In this document: positions 1 through 9,471 of the stretch, piece by piece
How the letters are laid out: each line of letters starts with the position of its first letter
Position numbering within the stretch: the first letter of the stretch is position 1
Source: an uncultured Gemmatimonadota bacterium
Lineage (GTDB): Bacteria > Gemmatimonadota > Gemmatimonadetes > Gemmatimonadales > Gemmatimonadaceae
Direction of reading: 5' to 3'
Assembly: GCA_946480295.1 (NCBI GenBank)
Contig: CAMLIT010000016.1
Coordinates: 1-51,707 of the forward strand
DNA: 51,707 nt
Notes under the pieces: generated by a model
Databases searched by the model: none
Told to the model about the DNA's origin: nothing
The model's input: only the letters and a program-made list of their open reading frames with translations
Translations under genes and position numbers: made by a program

Positions 1-1150
1 CCATCCAGTGGTACTCGCCGGTGCCGGCGAGGCTCTCGACCGCCTCGCCGAAGTTCCGGCGGTGCAGCGTCGTCCCGCCCTTGCCTGACGAGCCGATGAG
101 CCCCATCGCGAAGCGCGGCTCGAAGGCGAGGGTGACGAGGGCCGCCTTGCCGAAGCGGGAGACGCCCTCGATGCCGACGTGCTTCGCGTCCACGGCGGGG
201 TCGGTCTCCAGATAGTCGAGCCCGCGCGCCGCGCCCCACGCCCACGCGCGCAGCGCGCCCCAGTCGTCGGGCTGGCGCGGCCGGCCGTGGTTCACGAGCC
301 CGATGATGCCCCGCGCCAGGCCGGCGCCGTTGTCCGCCTGGATGCTCGCCGGATCGATGAACGCGTACCCCCAGCCGGCGGCGAGGAGCTGCGCGACAGT
401 CGGCGGATCGCCGCCCGGCGTCTGCGGCTGGAGGAAGGCGAACGGCGAGGCCGTCGATCGCGTGATCGGCTCGTACGCCGGGTACTTCTCGAAGATTCCG
501 GCGAGCGAGGAGTCCCGCGCGATCAGCAGCTTCTTCATCGCCGCGTTGATCCGGTCCAGATCCTCCTGCGGCGGCTGGGCCGGGGCGGGGAGCGCCGCGC
601 GGCCGAACATCATCAGCAGCGGCACGGGTCCCTTCGCGTTCGCCGGCACCACCTCGACCATCGCGATGTCCACGTTCACCAACGGCCAGGCCGAGTTGTC
701 GACGTGACCGACGAGCCGTTTGGCGACGACCGGCGTGAACCCGACCATCTCGTGATCGGTGACGAGCACGCGCCAGCTCACCGTCGGCACGTCGCGGGGC
801 ACGCGCCCGTAGACCTCGCGCTCGAAGTCCTCGACGATCTCCGGACGCCGCTCGTGCCACCACATGGCCGGCGTCGTGACGTGGCGGCCGTCGTGCAGCG
901 TGAGCACGTCCGGCAGGTCGGGATACGGATTCGCCAGCGCCTCGTCGTAGTTCGCGTGGTTGGGCGCGGCCTCGTTGCCGCTCGGTCCCGGACGCAGGGC
1001 GCGGATCCCGAGCCGCCGCATCATGAGCTGGTGGTCCTGCTCGGCGGTGAGCGGGGCGGGCGACTGGCGGGACGCGTCCTGCGCCGACGCGCGCGCGGCG
1101 GCGGCGAGCAGGACCAGGATGGCGGCGGCGCGGATCATGGGCTCGATCAT
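1..1150 (-). CDS. Glucuronoyl esterase-like (CE15) secreted hydrolase, 3' end cut by window edge
   Basis: The reading frame starts at ATG 1148-1150 and stays open to the left edge, giving 383 visible residues. An alternative start at 1138 would put a shorter signal peptide in place; residues 5-24 are a hydrophobic export signal ending ASAQ. The conserved block MWWHERRPEIVEDFEREVYG lies near residues 96-115. The nucleophile motif GVSRFGKAAL is at 329-338 with Ser331, matching the GxSRxGK motif of CE15 esterases, which cut ester links between lignin and glucuronoxylan. The usual Cys before the Ser is Val here. The acid and His of the triad would lie beyond the window edge or near it. The gene diverges from the GH35 gene with about 100 bp between them, suggesting joint use on plant polysaccharide. 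The family call is from motif recognition; a related acetylxylan esterase is the main alternative. Confidence 0.82.
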   Translation of the reverse strand, partial: MIEPMIRAAAILVLLAAAARASAQDASRQSPAPLTAEQDHQLMMRRLGIRALRPGPSGNEAAPNHANYDEALANPYPDLPDVLTLHDGRHVTTPAMWWHERRPEIVEDFEREVYGRVPRDVPTVSWRVLVTDHEMVGFTPVVAKRLVGHVDNSAWPLVNVDIAMVEVVPANAKGPVPLLMMFGRAALPAPAQPPQEDLDRINAAMKKLLIARDSSLAGIFEKYPAYEPITRSTASPFAFLQPQTPGGDPPTVAQLLAAGWGYAFIDPASIQADNGAGLARGIIGLVNHGRPRQPDDWGALRAWAWGAARGLDYLETDPAVDAKHVGIEGVSRFGKAALVTLAFEPRFAMGLIGSSGKGGTTLHRRNFGEAVESLAGTGEYHWM

Positions 1151-1250
1151 CGCTCGCCTGCGTCGATCGCACCAGCCCCGGAACGCGGTTGCCGCCGGCC
1201 CTGTGCCGAGCGACCTTCCGCGGCATGTCCGCATCCGGAGCGCGAGACCG

Positions 1251-4200
1251 ATGAGCGATTTCCCTCAGTCGCGGAGCCGCGCGGCGTGGCCGTCCACCTT
1301 CGCGTACGTCCTCGCGCTCGCCTGCGCCCTCGCGCTGCCTGGTGCGGCCTTCGGCACGACGACGGCGCGCCGCCCCCGCCCCCGCCCGCGACCGGGCGCG
1401 CACGCGCACCATACCGTCACCTTCGACAGGTACTCGCTCCTCATCGACGGCAGGCGCACGTACATCCTCTCCGGCGAGTTCCACTACTGGCGGCTGCCGA
1501 GCCCGGACCTCTGGCGCGACGTGCTCCAGAAGATGAAGGCGAACGGCTACGACGCCGTGTCCCTCTACTTCGACTGGAGCTATCACACGCCGAAGCCGGG
1601 CGTCTACGACTTCACCGGCGTGCGCGACGTGGAGAAGCTGCTCGACATCGCGCAGCAGGTCGGGTTGTACGTGATCTCGCGGCAGGGGCCGTACATCAAC
1701 GCCGAGACGGACGCCGGCGGGTATCCCGGCTGGCTCACGACGCAGGCGGGGCGCGCGCGCAGCGACGCGCCGGACTATCTCGCCGCCGCCGACGACTGGC
1801 TCGGGCACATCGACGCGATCCTCGCGCGACACCAGCTCACGAACGGCACCGGCACTGTCATCGCGTACCAGATCGAGAACGAGCTCTCGGCGCACGGGCC
1901 GTCGCAGCAGCGGTACATGCAGCACCTGACCGACAAGGCGCGCGCCGACGGCATCACCGTGCCGATCTTCCACAACGACAAGGGGCGCAACGGGCTGTGG
2001 GTCCCGCGCAGCTCGTCGGTGCCGGGGACGCTCGTCGGGCCGGTGGACCTGTACGCGTTCGACGGCTATCCGGGGGGCACGTGCCGCCCCGACGGCACGC
2101 CCGGCGCGCCTAACGCGGCGCCCGACTGGGGGATGTACGGTCCGGGCGGCGCGCGCGGCGGGGCGAGCGCGTCGCCGAAGACGCCCGGCTTCCTCGCCGA
2201 GTTCGGCGGCGGCTGGTTCGACCACTGGGGGAGCGCGGGCACGTATCCGTGCACCGCGATCCGGCAGGGGCCCGGCTACGAGCGGGTGTTCTACGAGACC
2301 AACGTCGCCAACGGCATCGCCCTCCAGAACTTCTACATGGCGTTCGGCGGCACGTCGTGGGGATGGCTCCCCGCCCCCGTCGTCTACTCGTCGTACGACT
2401 ACGGCGCGGGGCTCGACGAGGCGCGGCAGATCCGGCCGAAGCTGACGACGCTGAAGGAGATCGGGCTCTTCCTCCAGAGCGTCGCGCCGGTCGCGAAGTT
2501 GACGAAGGGCGAGCCGGTGACGCCCTCCTCCGCCGCGGTGAAGGTCTACCAGGACGTGAACCCGGACGCGGGCACGCACTTCTATTTCGCGATGCACCAG
2601 CCGTCGTCGGCGACGACCAGCGACAGCTTCACCTTCCGAATCTCGACGCGCGACGGCGCGTACGTCCTCCCGCAGGCCGGGACGCTGCGCATCGACGGCC
2701 AGGACGCCAAGATGCTCGTCGCCGACTACGCGATGGACGGGCAGCATCTCGTGTACAGCACGTCCGAGATCATGACGCACTTTCCGCTGGGCGACGGCGA
2801 TCTCGTGCTGCTGCACGGGCGGAACGGCGAGGACGGGGAGACGGTGCTGCGCTACGCGTCGCGTCCGACGGTGCGCGCCGTGGACGGCATGGTGGCGGCG
2901 AAGTTCGATCCCGCGTCCGGGGACCTGCGGCTGGATTACGCGCATCACGGCATCACGCGCTTCCGGATCACGGGCGGCGGGCGCCGGCCGCTCACGCTGC
3001 TCATCGCCGACGAGACGAGCGCGGGCACCTTCTGGCGCCAGACGACGCCGGCGGGAGCGGTGCTGGAGCGCGGCCCGGAGCTCGTGCGGACGGCGGAGAT
3101 CGCCGGCCACACCCTGCGGCTCACCGGCGACACGAGGGACGCGAGCCCGCTCGAGGTCTGGGCGCCGGCCCGCGTCAGGCGCGTGACCTGGAACGGCGTC
3201 GCCATCCCGATGCGGCGCACCGCCTCCCGTTCGCTCCTCGCCACGCGCGAGCTGCCCGGCGCCGACGCGATCGCGCTCCCCGACCTCTCGAAGTCCGCAT
3301 GGCGATTCGCCCCCGGATCACCCGAGGCCGCCCCCGGCTTCGACGATGCCGCCTGGCGGCGCGCGAACAGGACCTCCACCAACAGCATCACGAAACCCGA
3401 GGCGGGGCAGCCGGTGCTGACGATGGACGACTACGGCTTCCACTACGGCGACGTCTGGTATCGCGGCCGCTTCGCCGGCCCGCTCCCGGCCGACAGCGTC
3501 CGGCTGCGCTTCGGCGGCGGCGGCGCCGGGCTGCTCCAGGCGTGGCTCGACGGGACGTACCTCGGGCAGCTCGTGCTCCCGAGCGGCGGCTCGACGCGTC
3601 CCGCCACCACGGGGACCGCGACCTTCGCCATCCCCGCGGGGCTGCGCGGCGGCGACACGCACCTCCTCGCCGTGATGGTCCGCAACGACGGGCATAACGA
3701 GGACGGCGGGGCGAACGACGCGCACAAGGAGGGGCGCGGCCTCATCGCCGTCGCGCTCACCGACTCGCTCGGCGGGACGGTCCCGACCGCGATCGTGTGG
3801 AGGATCCAGGGGACCCGCGGGGGCGAGGACATCCTCGACCCGGCACGCGGCGTGATGAACGACGGCGGCCTGTACGGCGAGCGGCACGGGTGGCACCTGC
3901 CGGGCTTCCCCGATGGCTCGTGGCGGCCGGTGATGCTCCCCGCGTCCACGGGCACGCCCGGCACCACGTGGTATCGCACGACCTTCGACCTCCACGTGCC
4001 CGCGGCCGACGATGCCTCGCTCGGCATCACGATCGGCGATCCGACGACGCCGCGCTCGACCGCGCACTACCGCGCGCTCGTCTTCGTCAACGGCTGGAAC
4101 ATGGGGCAGTACATCGCCGACGTCGGCCCGCAGCACACCTTCGTCGTGCCGGAGGGCGTGCTGAACCCGCGCGGGACGAACACCCTCGCCATCGCCGTCA

Positions 4201-4433
4201 CGAGCGACGGCGGCACCGGCAACGGCCTGGAGCGAGTCACGCTCGCGAACCTGGGCACCGTGCGCGGCGGCGTGCGCGTGACGCCGAACGCGGCGCCCGC
4301 ATGGAACGCCCGCACGTGGGGCGGCGCGGTTCATGCCCCGCATGGCGTCCCCAACGAACCCGGACGACCTCGATGTTCGCTGCGCTCATCTTCGGCATCC
4401 TCGCGATCTACTTCGTCATCGGCTGGCTGTTGA
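1251..4433 (+). CDS. Secreted GH35 beta-galactosidase
   Basis: The protein has 1060 residues from ATG 1251. Residues 1-35 contain a hydrophobic signal (LALACALALPGAAFG), followed by an Arg-Pro-rich linker. The GH35 TIM barrel runs from about residue 55 to 400. The acid/base Glu is in QIENE (Glu211) and the nucleophile Glu is in FLAEFGGGW (Glu317), as in family 35 enzymes that remove terminal beta-galactose. Later regions contain the beta-sandwich/jelly-roll domains typical of large GH35 enzymes (about 560-1020). The in-frame opening extends upstream to 960, but the signal peptide makes 1251 the sensible start. The last 20 or so residues (Ser-rich) overlap the start of the next gene in another frame and look non-conserved. 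Likely periplasmic or outer-surface, acting with the divergent CE15 esterase. Confidence 0.9.
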   Translation: MSDFPQSRSRAAWPSTFAYVLALACALALPGAAFGTTTARRPRPRPRPGAHAHHTVTFDRYSLLIDGRRTYILSGEFHYWRLPSPDLWRDVLQKMKANGYDAVSLYFDWSYHTPKPGVYDFTGVRDVEKLLDIAQQVGLYVISRQGPYINAETDAGGYPGWLTTQAGRARSDAPDYLAAADDWLGHIDAILARHQLTNGTGTVIAYQIENELSAHGPSQQRYMQHLTDKARADGITVPIFHNDKGRNGLWVPRSSSVPGTLVGPVDLYAFDGYPGGTCRPDGTPGAPNAAPDWGMYGPGGARGGASASPKTPGFLAEFGGGWFDHWGSAGTYPCTAIRQGPGYERVFYETNVANGIALQNFYMAFGGTSWGWLPAPVVYSSYDYGAGLDEARQIRPKLTTLKEIGLFLQSVAPVAKLTKGEPVTPSSAAVKVYQDVNPDAGTHFYFAMHQPSSATTSDSFTFRISTRDGAYVLPQAGTLRIDGQDAKMLVADYAMDGQHLVYSTSEIMTHFPLGDGDLVLLHGRNGEDGETVLRYASRPTVRAVDGMVAAKFDPASGDLRLDYAHHGITRFRITGGGRRPLTLLIADETSAGTFWRQTTPAGAVLERGPELVRTAEIAGHTLRLTGDTRDASPLEVWAPARVRRVTWNGVAIPMRRTASRSLLATRELPGADAIALPDLSKSAWRFAPGSPEAAPGFDDAAWRRANRTSTNSITKPEAGQPVLTMDDYGFHYGDVWYRGRFAGPLPADSVRLRFGGGGAGLLQAWLDGTYLGQLVLPSGGSTRPATTGTATFAIPAGLRGGDTHLLAVMVRNDGHNEDGGANDAHKEGRGLIAVALTDSLGGTVPTAIVWRIQGTRGGEDILDPARGVMNDGGLYGERHGWHLPGFPDGSWRPVMLPASTGTPGTTWYRTTFDLHVPAADDASLGITIGDPTTPRSTAHYRALVFVNGWNMGQYIADVGPQHTFVVPEGVLNPRGTNTLAIAVTSDGGTGNGLERVTLANLGTVRGGVRVTPNAAPAWNARTWGGAVHAPHGVPNEPGRPRCSLRSSSASSRSTSSSAGC

Positions 4434-4555
4434 TGGCGGCTCTCGACCAGCGTATCGGCCGCGAACGTACGGCCGGGGAGCTCTGGGTCGGCGTCCTGTT
4501 CTGGCCGATCACGATCATCGCCGACCTGATCCGACGGCGCGGTCCCAATCGCTGA
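4373..4555 (+). CDS. Small membrane protein, unknown function
   Basis: This 60-residue protein starts at ATG 4373, inside the 3' end of the GH35 gene, overlapping it by 61 bp in another frame. Residues 3-23 form a transmembrane helix (ALIFGILAIYFVIGWLLMAA) and a second hydrophobic stretch (LWVGVLFWPITIIADLI) is at about 38-54, followed by a basic tail RRRGPNR. This helix-charged loop-helix-basic tail layout is more protein-like than a chance frame. The ribosome site is weak. No family is recognised. It may be translationally coupled to the GH35 gene. Confidence 0.6.
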   Translation: MFAALIFGILAIYFVIGWLLMAALDQRIGRERTAGELWVGVLFWPITIIADLIRRRGPNR

Positions 4556-4603
4556 CGCGGTCCTGGAGCCCCATCGGCGCGGCGCGCCCGCGCGGCCGAC
4601 CGA

Positions 4604-6124
4604 TCACGCGTCGACGAGCGTGATCACCTGCGGGTTCGTCGCGAGATAGGAGCGCGCGTAGGCGAGCTCGCCCGGCGCTTCCGCGTGGATCGTGAACAGC
4701 GGCGCGCCCGGCTCGACGACGGAGTCCACCCGCACGTGCAGCTCGACGCCCGATGCGGCGGCGCGCGGCGCGCCGGCGCGGCGGGCGATCCGCGCCACGC
4801 GGCGGTTGTCGATCGCGCTGATCCGGCCGCGGCGCGACGCCTCCACGACGTGCGTGCGCGGCGCGCGGGGCGGCTCGTGCATCCCGCCCTGCGCGGCGCA
4901 GATGCGCTCGAACTTCGCCAGGGCCTCGCCGCCGTCGAGCATCGTCGTCGCCCGCGCCCGGCCGCACCCGGCGGGCGCGGCGCCGCCCATCTCCAGCACC
5001 TCGCCCGCGAGCGCCAGTGCGCGCTCGCGCAGGTCCGCCGGCGCGTCGGGCTCGCCGCGGAGCACGGCGAGCGCGTCGCGCGCCTCCAGCGCCGGGCCGA
5101 TGCCGCGCCCCACCGGCTGGCTGCCATCGGAGCGGACCACGCGCAGGGCGATCTCCATCTCCCCCGCCACGGCGGAGAGCACGCGCTCGAGCGCGCACGC
5201 GGCGTCGTCGCTCCGCACCTTCGCCGTCGGTCCCACGGGCATGTCGATCACGACGTGCGTGGCGCCCGCCGCGATCTTCTTCGAGAGGATCGACGCCGCG
5301 AGCTGCGGCTGGCTGTCGAGGCCGAGCGGGCGCTCGACGCTGATGATCACGTCGTCGGCGGGGCTCAGCTCCACCGTGCCGCCCCACACGATGCACGCCC
5401 CCTCGCGCTCGACGACGCGCCGCATGGCGGCGAGCGGCAGCGCCACCGGCGCCACCGTCTCCATCGCATCCGCGGTGCCCGCCGGCGAGGTGATGGCGCG
5501 CGACGAGGTCTTGGGCATGAGCAGCCCGCACGCCGCGACGATCGGGACCACGATCATGCTCGTGCGGTTCCCCGGCAGCCCGCCCACGCAGTGCTTGTCC
5601 ACCACCGGCGTGCGGCCCCAGTACAGCCGCTCGCCGGAATCCACCATCGCCCGCGTGAGGGCGATCGTCTCGGCGAGATCCACGTCGCGACCGGCGAACG
5701 CCGTCACGAACGCGGCGAGCTCGATGTCCGAGTATCGTCCCGCGACGATGTCACGGATGATCGCCTCGATCTCCTCGGGCGCGACGCGGTTGCCGTAGAT
5801 CTTCGCGCGGACGAAGCGCAGCGATTCCGTCGCCGGCGGATCGGCGAGGCGGACCACGTCGCCCTCGTGCGCGCCGAGGTGCTGCCAGGCGACCTCCGAG
5901 AGGCTCGCCTCGTCCGGCGCGAGGAGCTCGCCGGTGACGACGTTCAGCGTCGCGATGATCGCGTGGTGATCCAGCGTCACCTCGACGCGCGCCTGCGAGG
6001 TCCACCCTTCCGAGCGGCACACCGGGCAGTCGCGCGCCATGAAGATGACGGGCTCCTGGTACGTGTCGATCCACAGCCGCTTGAGGCGGACGACGTTCGG
6101 CTCGAGGTGGGCGGCTGGCTGCAT
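4604..6124 (-). CDS. Type 2 thymidine phosphorylase / AMP phosphorylase family protein
   Basis: From ATG 6124 the protein has 506 residues; the frame opens further upstream, but that extension is Arg-rich and unlike the family. The family cleaves nucleosides or nucleoside monophosphates with phosphate, releasing base and (deoxy)ribose phosphate. The phosphate/base site motif VDKHCVGGLPGNRTSM is followed by MPKTSSRAITSPAGTADAME, the signature of the long type 2 subfamily (about 500 residues, with an extra N-terminal domain) rather than E. coli DeoA (about 440). The N-terminal domain includes a region with two Cys near residue 30 (DCPVCRS). It is convergent with the preceding plus-strand genes and stands alone, so its substrate (thymidine or AMP) cannot be read from context. 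Confidence 0.87.
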   Translation of the reverse strand: MQPAAHLEPNVVRLKRLWIDTYQEPVIFMARDCPVCRSEGWTSQARVEVTLDHHAIIATLNVVTGELLAPDEASLSEVAWQHLGAHEGDVVRLADPPATESLRFVRAKIYGNRVAPEEIEAIIRDIVAGRYSDIELAAFVTAFAGRDVDLAETIALTRAMVDSGERLYWGRTPVVDKHCVGGLPGNRTSMIVVPIVAACGLLMPKTSSRAITSPAGTADAMETVAPVALPLAAMRRVVEREGACIVWGGTVELSPADDVIISVERPLGLDSQPQLAASILSKKIAAGATHVVIDMPVGPTAKVRSDDAACALERVLSAVAGEMEIALRVVRSDGSQPVGRGIGPALEARDALAVLRGEPDAPADLRERALALAGEVLEMGGAAPAGCGRARATTMLDGGEALAKFERICAAQGGMHEPPRAPRTHVVEASRRGRISAIDNRRVARIARRAGAPRAAASGVELHVRVDSVVEPGAPLFTIHAEAPGELAYARSYLATNPQVITLVDA

Positions 6125-6292
6125 GTCGGTGTGGCTCGTCGACGGGGGCCGTCGCGCGCGCACGTCGGCGGTGCTGTCGCCGCGGGCGCGCGGCCCCTCG
6201 TGCCTCAGCCTACGCCGGCGGGCGCCGCGGAACATCGGGCGAACGCCCGGCGGATGTCCGGCATCCGCGAACGGGCGCCGCGTCGTGGGGAT

Positions 6293-7900
6293 CTACGCGC
6301 CTCGCGGCGGCGCGACGAAGCGGCGCGACTGGCGCTCGTACGCGTGCGCCAGCGCGAGCACGCGCGCGTCGTCGCCGGGCAGTCCCACGATGGAGACGTT
6401 GAGCGCCGGCATGCCGTCCGCGCCGAGCCCCGCCGGCACCGAGACCTCCGGCAGGCCGAGCCAGTTGCCGAAGCCGAGCGGCGTGCGGACGTTCGGCCAG
6501 TGCGCGCCGAGGCGCGGGGCGTCGTATGGCATCGTCGGGTAGACCATCGCCACGATCCGCGCTGCGCGCATCGCGGCCGCGAGCGACGCCACGACCTCGG
6601 CGCGCGAGCGGCCGAAGGAGCGCCCCGCCGGGTCGTCCTCCATCGGCTGGCGGAGGAGCGGCTCGCACGCCTCGAAGGTGTCGGGGAGCACGTCGTAGAA
6701 CGATCGGTACGCGGCGTACCCGCGGCGCACCGCGGCGAGGGGATCGTCGGTGCGGCTGGCGAAGTAGCGGAAGAGGGCGTTCGCCGTGGGGGCGGGGGAG
6801 TCCGGATCGGGAGCGACGTCGCCGCGTGCACGCGCCGCGGCGGCGAAGGCGTCCTGATAGGTGAGGCGCGTGACCGGGGGGGCGAACGACTCGACCGGCG
6901 CGCCGGCCGCGCGCAGGTCGTCGACGGCGCGCTCCCAGATGGCGATCGCCTCGGCGGTCATGTCGGCGCGCGGGACGTGCGCGTCGACCAGCCCGAGGCG
7001 GGCGCCGGCGAGGGCGTCGTCGTGCAGCGCGCGCAGCGGCGCGGCGTCGAAGGCGTCGGTGCGCGCGAGCGGGTCGGACGGATCGGCGCCGGCGATGGCG
7101 GCGAGGAGGAGCGCCGCGTCGGCGACGGTGCGCGCGAGCGGGCCGTGGGTGTCGAGCCAGGGCCAGGTGGGGATCACGCCGGTGCGCGGCACGAGCCCGA
7201 AGCTCGGCTTCATCCCGACGACGCCGGTGAACTGCGCCGGGATGCGGTTCGAGCCGCCGTCGTCGGTGCCTAACGCGGCGAAGGCCATGCCGTCGGCGAC
7301 GGCCACCGCGGAGCCGGCGCTCGAGCCGCCGGGCGTGCGGGTGCCCGTCGGGTCGTGCGGATTGCGCACCTGACCGGTCCAGCTGCTCGTGCCGGTGCCG
7401 TGGTAGGCGAAGTCGTCGGCCGCCGTCTTGCCGAGCACGATCGCGCCGGCGGCGCGGAGCCGCGCGACCTCGATCGCGTCGCGCCGCACCGGGTCGGGGA
7501 AGAGGTGCGCCCATTCGGCATTGGAGCCCGTGGTCGGCAGCCCGTTCACGTCGTAGATCGCCTTGGCGAACACGGGCACGCCGTCGAGAGGGCCGCGCAT
7601 CCGTCCGGCACGGAGGCGCGCGTCGGCCGCGCGTGCGTCCGGGATCGCCGTGTCGGCCAGCGCGTCGATGGCGTGCCATGCCCGGCCCTCGGCGCGGCAC
7701 CGGTCGAGCGCGCGCGCGGTGACCTCGGCGGCGGTCCACTCGCCGCGCCGCCGGCCTTCCTGATACGCGGCGATCGTCCCGTCGAGGGGATCGCCAGCAC
7801 GGAGCGACCACCGCGGGATCGTGGGGCGGCCGCGGAGCCAGAGCGACGGGGCGAGAAGGGCGGCGAGCTGGGCGAGGGCTTCGCGGCGGGTCGGGGCCAT
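6293..7900 (-). CDS. Amidase signature family hydrolase
   Basis: The 535-residue protein starts at ATG 7900. It carries the Ser-cisSer-Lys apparatus of the amidase signature fold: Lys113 in VPVFAKAIYD, the GGSSAGSA loop at 191-198 and the nucleophile Ser217 in GTDDGGSNRIPA. The usual GTDTGGS is changed to GTDDGGS. These enzymes hydrolyse amide bonds of small molecules. This one has the length of stand-alone amidases rather than GatA. An Arg pair followed by a hydrophobic stretch at residues 5-22 resembles a Tat-type or membrane-anchoring start, so it could be exported. It is a single gene, followed by a 168-bp gap before the phosphorylase gene. The substrate is not predictable. Confidence 0.9.
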   Translation of the reverse strand: MAPTRREALAQLAALLAPSLWLRGRPTIPRWSLRAGDPLDGTIAAYQEGRRRGEWTAAEVTARALDRCRAEGRAWHAIDALADTAIPDARAADARLRAGRMRGPLDGVPVFAKAIYDVNGLPTTGSNAEWAHLFPDPVRRDAIEVARLRAAGAIVLGKTAADDFAYHGTGTSSWTGQVRNPHDPTGTRTPGGSSAGSAVAVADGMAFAALGTDDGGSNRIPAQFTGVVGMKPSFGLVPRTGVIPTWPWLDTHGPLARTVADAALLLAAIAGADPSDPLARTDAFDAAPLRALHDDALAGARLGLVDAHVPRADMTAEAIAIWERAVDDLRAAGAPVESFAPPVTRLTYQDAFAAAARARGDVAPDPDSPAPTANALFRYFASRTDDPLAAVRRGYAAYRSFYDVLPDTFEACEPLLRQPMEDDPAGRSFGRSRAEVVASLAAAMRAARIVAMVYPTMPYDAPRLGAHWPNVRTPLGFGNWLGLPEVSVPAGLGADGMPALNVSIVGLPGDDARVLALAHAYERQSRRFVAPPRGA

Positions 7901-8232
7901 CGAGCGGGGAGGGGAAGCGGGTTGGGCGGCCGTGGGGTGGTCGACGGTCGGCGGTCGCGCGAGCGGTGGAGAATTGGCGCCTGACGGCGGAAGTGGTCAA
8001 TGGGGTGGCCGATCCACCGCGCAGTGTCTCGCCAAAAGTGAAGAATGAGCACACTGCGACGAACAAAACGGCCTAAATACCGCAAAAAATCGTGAATCGT
8101 CGTAACGAGTCTGCAGAATTGGCAATTTCTGCTTGACAGGAGACATAGACCTCGATACCGTGCGGCCAGGACGTCCGGGCCCGACGCGGTGAGCCCGCGA
8201 AGCGCCCTCACCCGTGTCGAGCAGGTGAACAC
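7901..8232. other. Intergenic region between divergent amidase and porin genes
   Basis: There is no gene in these 332 bases. The stretch 8035-8160 is clearly lower in G+C than its surroundings, with A runs around 8087-8092, as expected for a regulatory region. It holds the promoter and dyad listed separately. The remainder next to the amidase start shows no site I can support. Confidence 0.6.
8117..8161 (+). promoter_or_regulatory. Promoter and adjacent dyad upstream of porin gene
   Basis: A perfect -35 box TTGACA is at 8133-8138. Seventeen bases later is TACCGT (8156-8161), a weak -10 that keeps T, A and the final T. Directly upstream of the -35, AATTG-G-CAATT (8117-8127) is a perfect inverted repeat and a plausible regulator site. 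The start codon is 72 bases beyond the -10, leaving a 60-70 nt leader. Confidence 0.5.
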
Positions 8233-9444
8233 ATGCACTGGCCCGGAGCACTTCACCCACGGCGACGTGTCGTTGCGGGCGCCGGTCTGGCCGCGCTCGC
8301 GCTCGCGACGGGCGTCGCCACCGCGGCAGCGCAGACCGCGACCGGCGCCGCCGGAGGCGATTCGGCGGCCGCGACCCCGGCGAGCCCCCAGGGATCCGCC
8401 GCCACGGTGCCGGCGTGGCTCGCCGATCTCCAGCCGAACGCCTTCGTCTCGTTCGGCTACACGTACAATCTCAATCGCCCGGCCGATCGCGTGAACGAGC
8501 TGCGCGTCTTCGATGCCGACGCCAACACCTTCGACGTGGACGTCGCGGAGCTCGTGCTCCAGAAGCCGGTGGCGAAGCCGGGCGACGCCGGCTTCCGCGC
8601 GGACTTCGAGGTCGGCGGCGCGATCCCGCAGAAGTCGCAGGCGTACGGGCTGTCCATCGGCAGCAGCGCGGACGTCAAGCAGGCGCTGCTCAGCTACATC
8701 GCGCCCGTCGGCTCCGGACTGCGGCTCGACTTCGGCAAGTCCGTCACCTGGCTCGGCTACGAGGTCATCGACGGATACGACGGCTTCAACGACGAGTACA
8801 GCCGCTCGCTCCTCTTCGACTACGCCATCCCGTTCACCCACACCGGCATCAAGGCGACCTACGCGTTGAACCGCGTCCTCACGGCGATGGTCAGCGTCTC
8901 CAACGGCTGGGACGACGTGAAGGACAACAACGGCGGCAAGTCGGTGGGCGGGCAGTTCGCGCTGACGCCCACCCCCGACGTGGCGCTGTACCTGAACTAC
9001 ATCGGCGGTCCGGAGAAGCCGGACACCAACGGCTTCATGCGGCACATGTTCGACGTCGTCGGCACCTGGAAGCTCGCGAGCGCGATCACCGTCGGCGTGA
9101 ACGGCGACTACGGGATCGAGCGCCGAGCGAGCGTCGCCGTCCCGGGCGCGGACGCGGTGTGGAAAGGTGTGGCCGGATACCTGCGCGTCGCGCCGACCGG
9201 CGCCTTCGCCATCGCCGTGCGCGGCGAGACGTTCCACGACGAGGGCGGGACGCGGCTCGGCACCGGCCTGGCGACCACCGCGCGGGAGCTGACGGTGACG
9301 CCCTCGTACCGCTTCACCGACCACTTCCTGATCCGCGGTGACTGGCGCGTGGACCACGCCAACCGCGCGCTGTTCGTCAGGCGCGCCGGCGCGAGCGCGA
9401 GCGGGCAGACCACGGTGGCCATGAACGCGGTGTTCGTGTACTGA
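8233..9444 (+). CDS. Outer-membrane beta-barrel porin, BBP2/OmpL-like
   Basis: The 403-residue protein has a signal peptide (GAGLAALALATGVATAAAQ, about residues 16-34) and an Ala/Thr-rich linker. After the linker it reads as alternating amphipathic strands ending in aromatic FVY, as outer-membrane barrels do. The opening FVSFGYTYNLNRP and the later FDVDVAELVLQKPV and RADFEVGG segments are typical of the putative beta-barrel porin-2 family. Such proteins probably admit small solutes; the specific substrate is unknown. It has its own promoter with a dyad, so its expression is likely regulated. It is a single gene, ending near a weak hairpin. Confidence 0.82.
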   Translation: MHWPGALHPRRRVVAGAGLAALALATGVATAAAQTATGAAGGDSAAATPASPQGSAATVPAWLADLQPNAFVSFGYTYNLNRPADRVNELRVFDADANTFDVDVAELVLQKPVAKPGDAGFRADFEVGGAIPQKSQAYGLSIGSSADVKQALLSYIAPVGSGLRLDFGKSVTWLGYEVIDGYDGFNDEYSRSLLFDYAIPFTHTGIKATYALNRVLTAMVSVSNGWDDVKDNNGGKSVGGQFALTPTPDVALYLNYIGGPEKPDTNGFMRHMFDVVGTWKLASAITVGVNGDYGIERRASVAVPGADAVWKGVAGYLRVAPTGAFAIAVRGETFHDEGGTRLGTGLATTARELTVTPSYRFTDHFLIRGDWRVDHANRALFVRRAGASASGQTTVAMNAVFVY

Positions 9445-9466
9445 CGCGGGAGGGGAGGCGCCCGCG
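9445..9466. terminator. Possible short hairpin between convergent genes
   Basis: CGCGGG (9445-9450) and CCCGCG (9461-9466) can form a 6-bp G+C stem with a 10-base loop between the convergent porin and small minus-strand gene. There is no T tract, so termination activity is uncertain. Confidence 0.25.
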
Positions 9467-9471
9467 GGCGG

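Noticed and set aside
179..2113. Long plus-strand open frame over the CE15 and GH35 genes
   Set aside because: Arg/Pro/Ala-rich translation with no domain; it is antisense or out of frame to two well-supported genes, a common effect of very high G+C.
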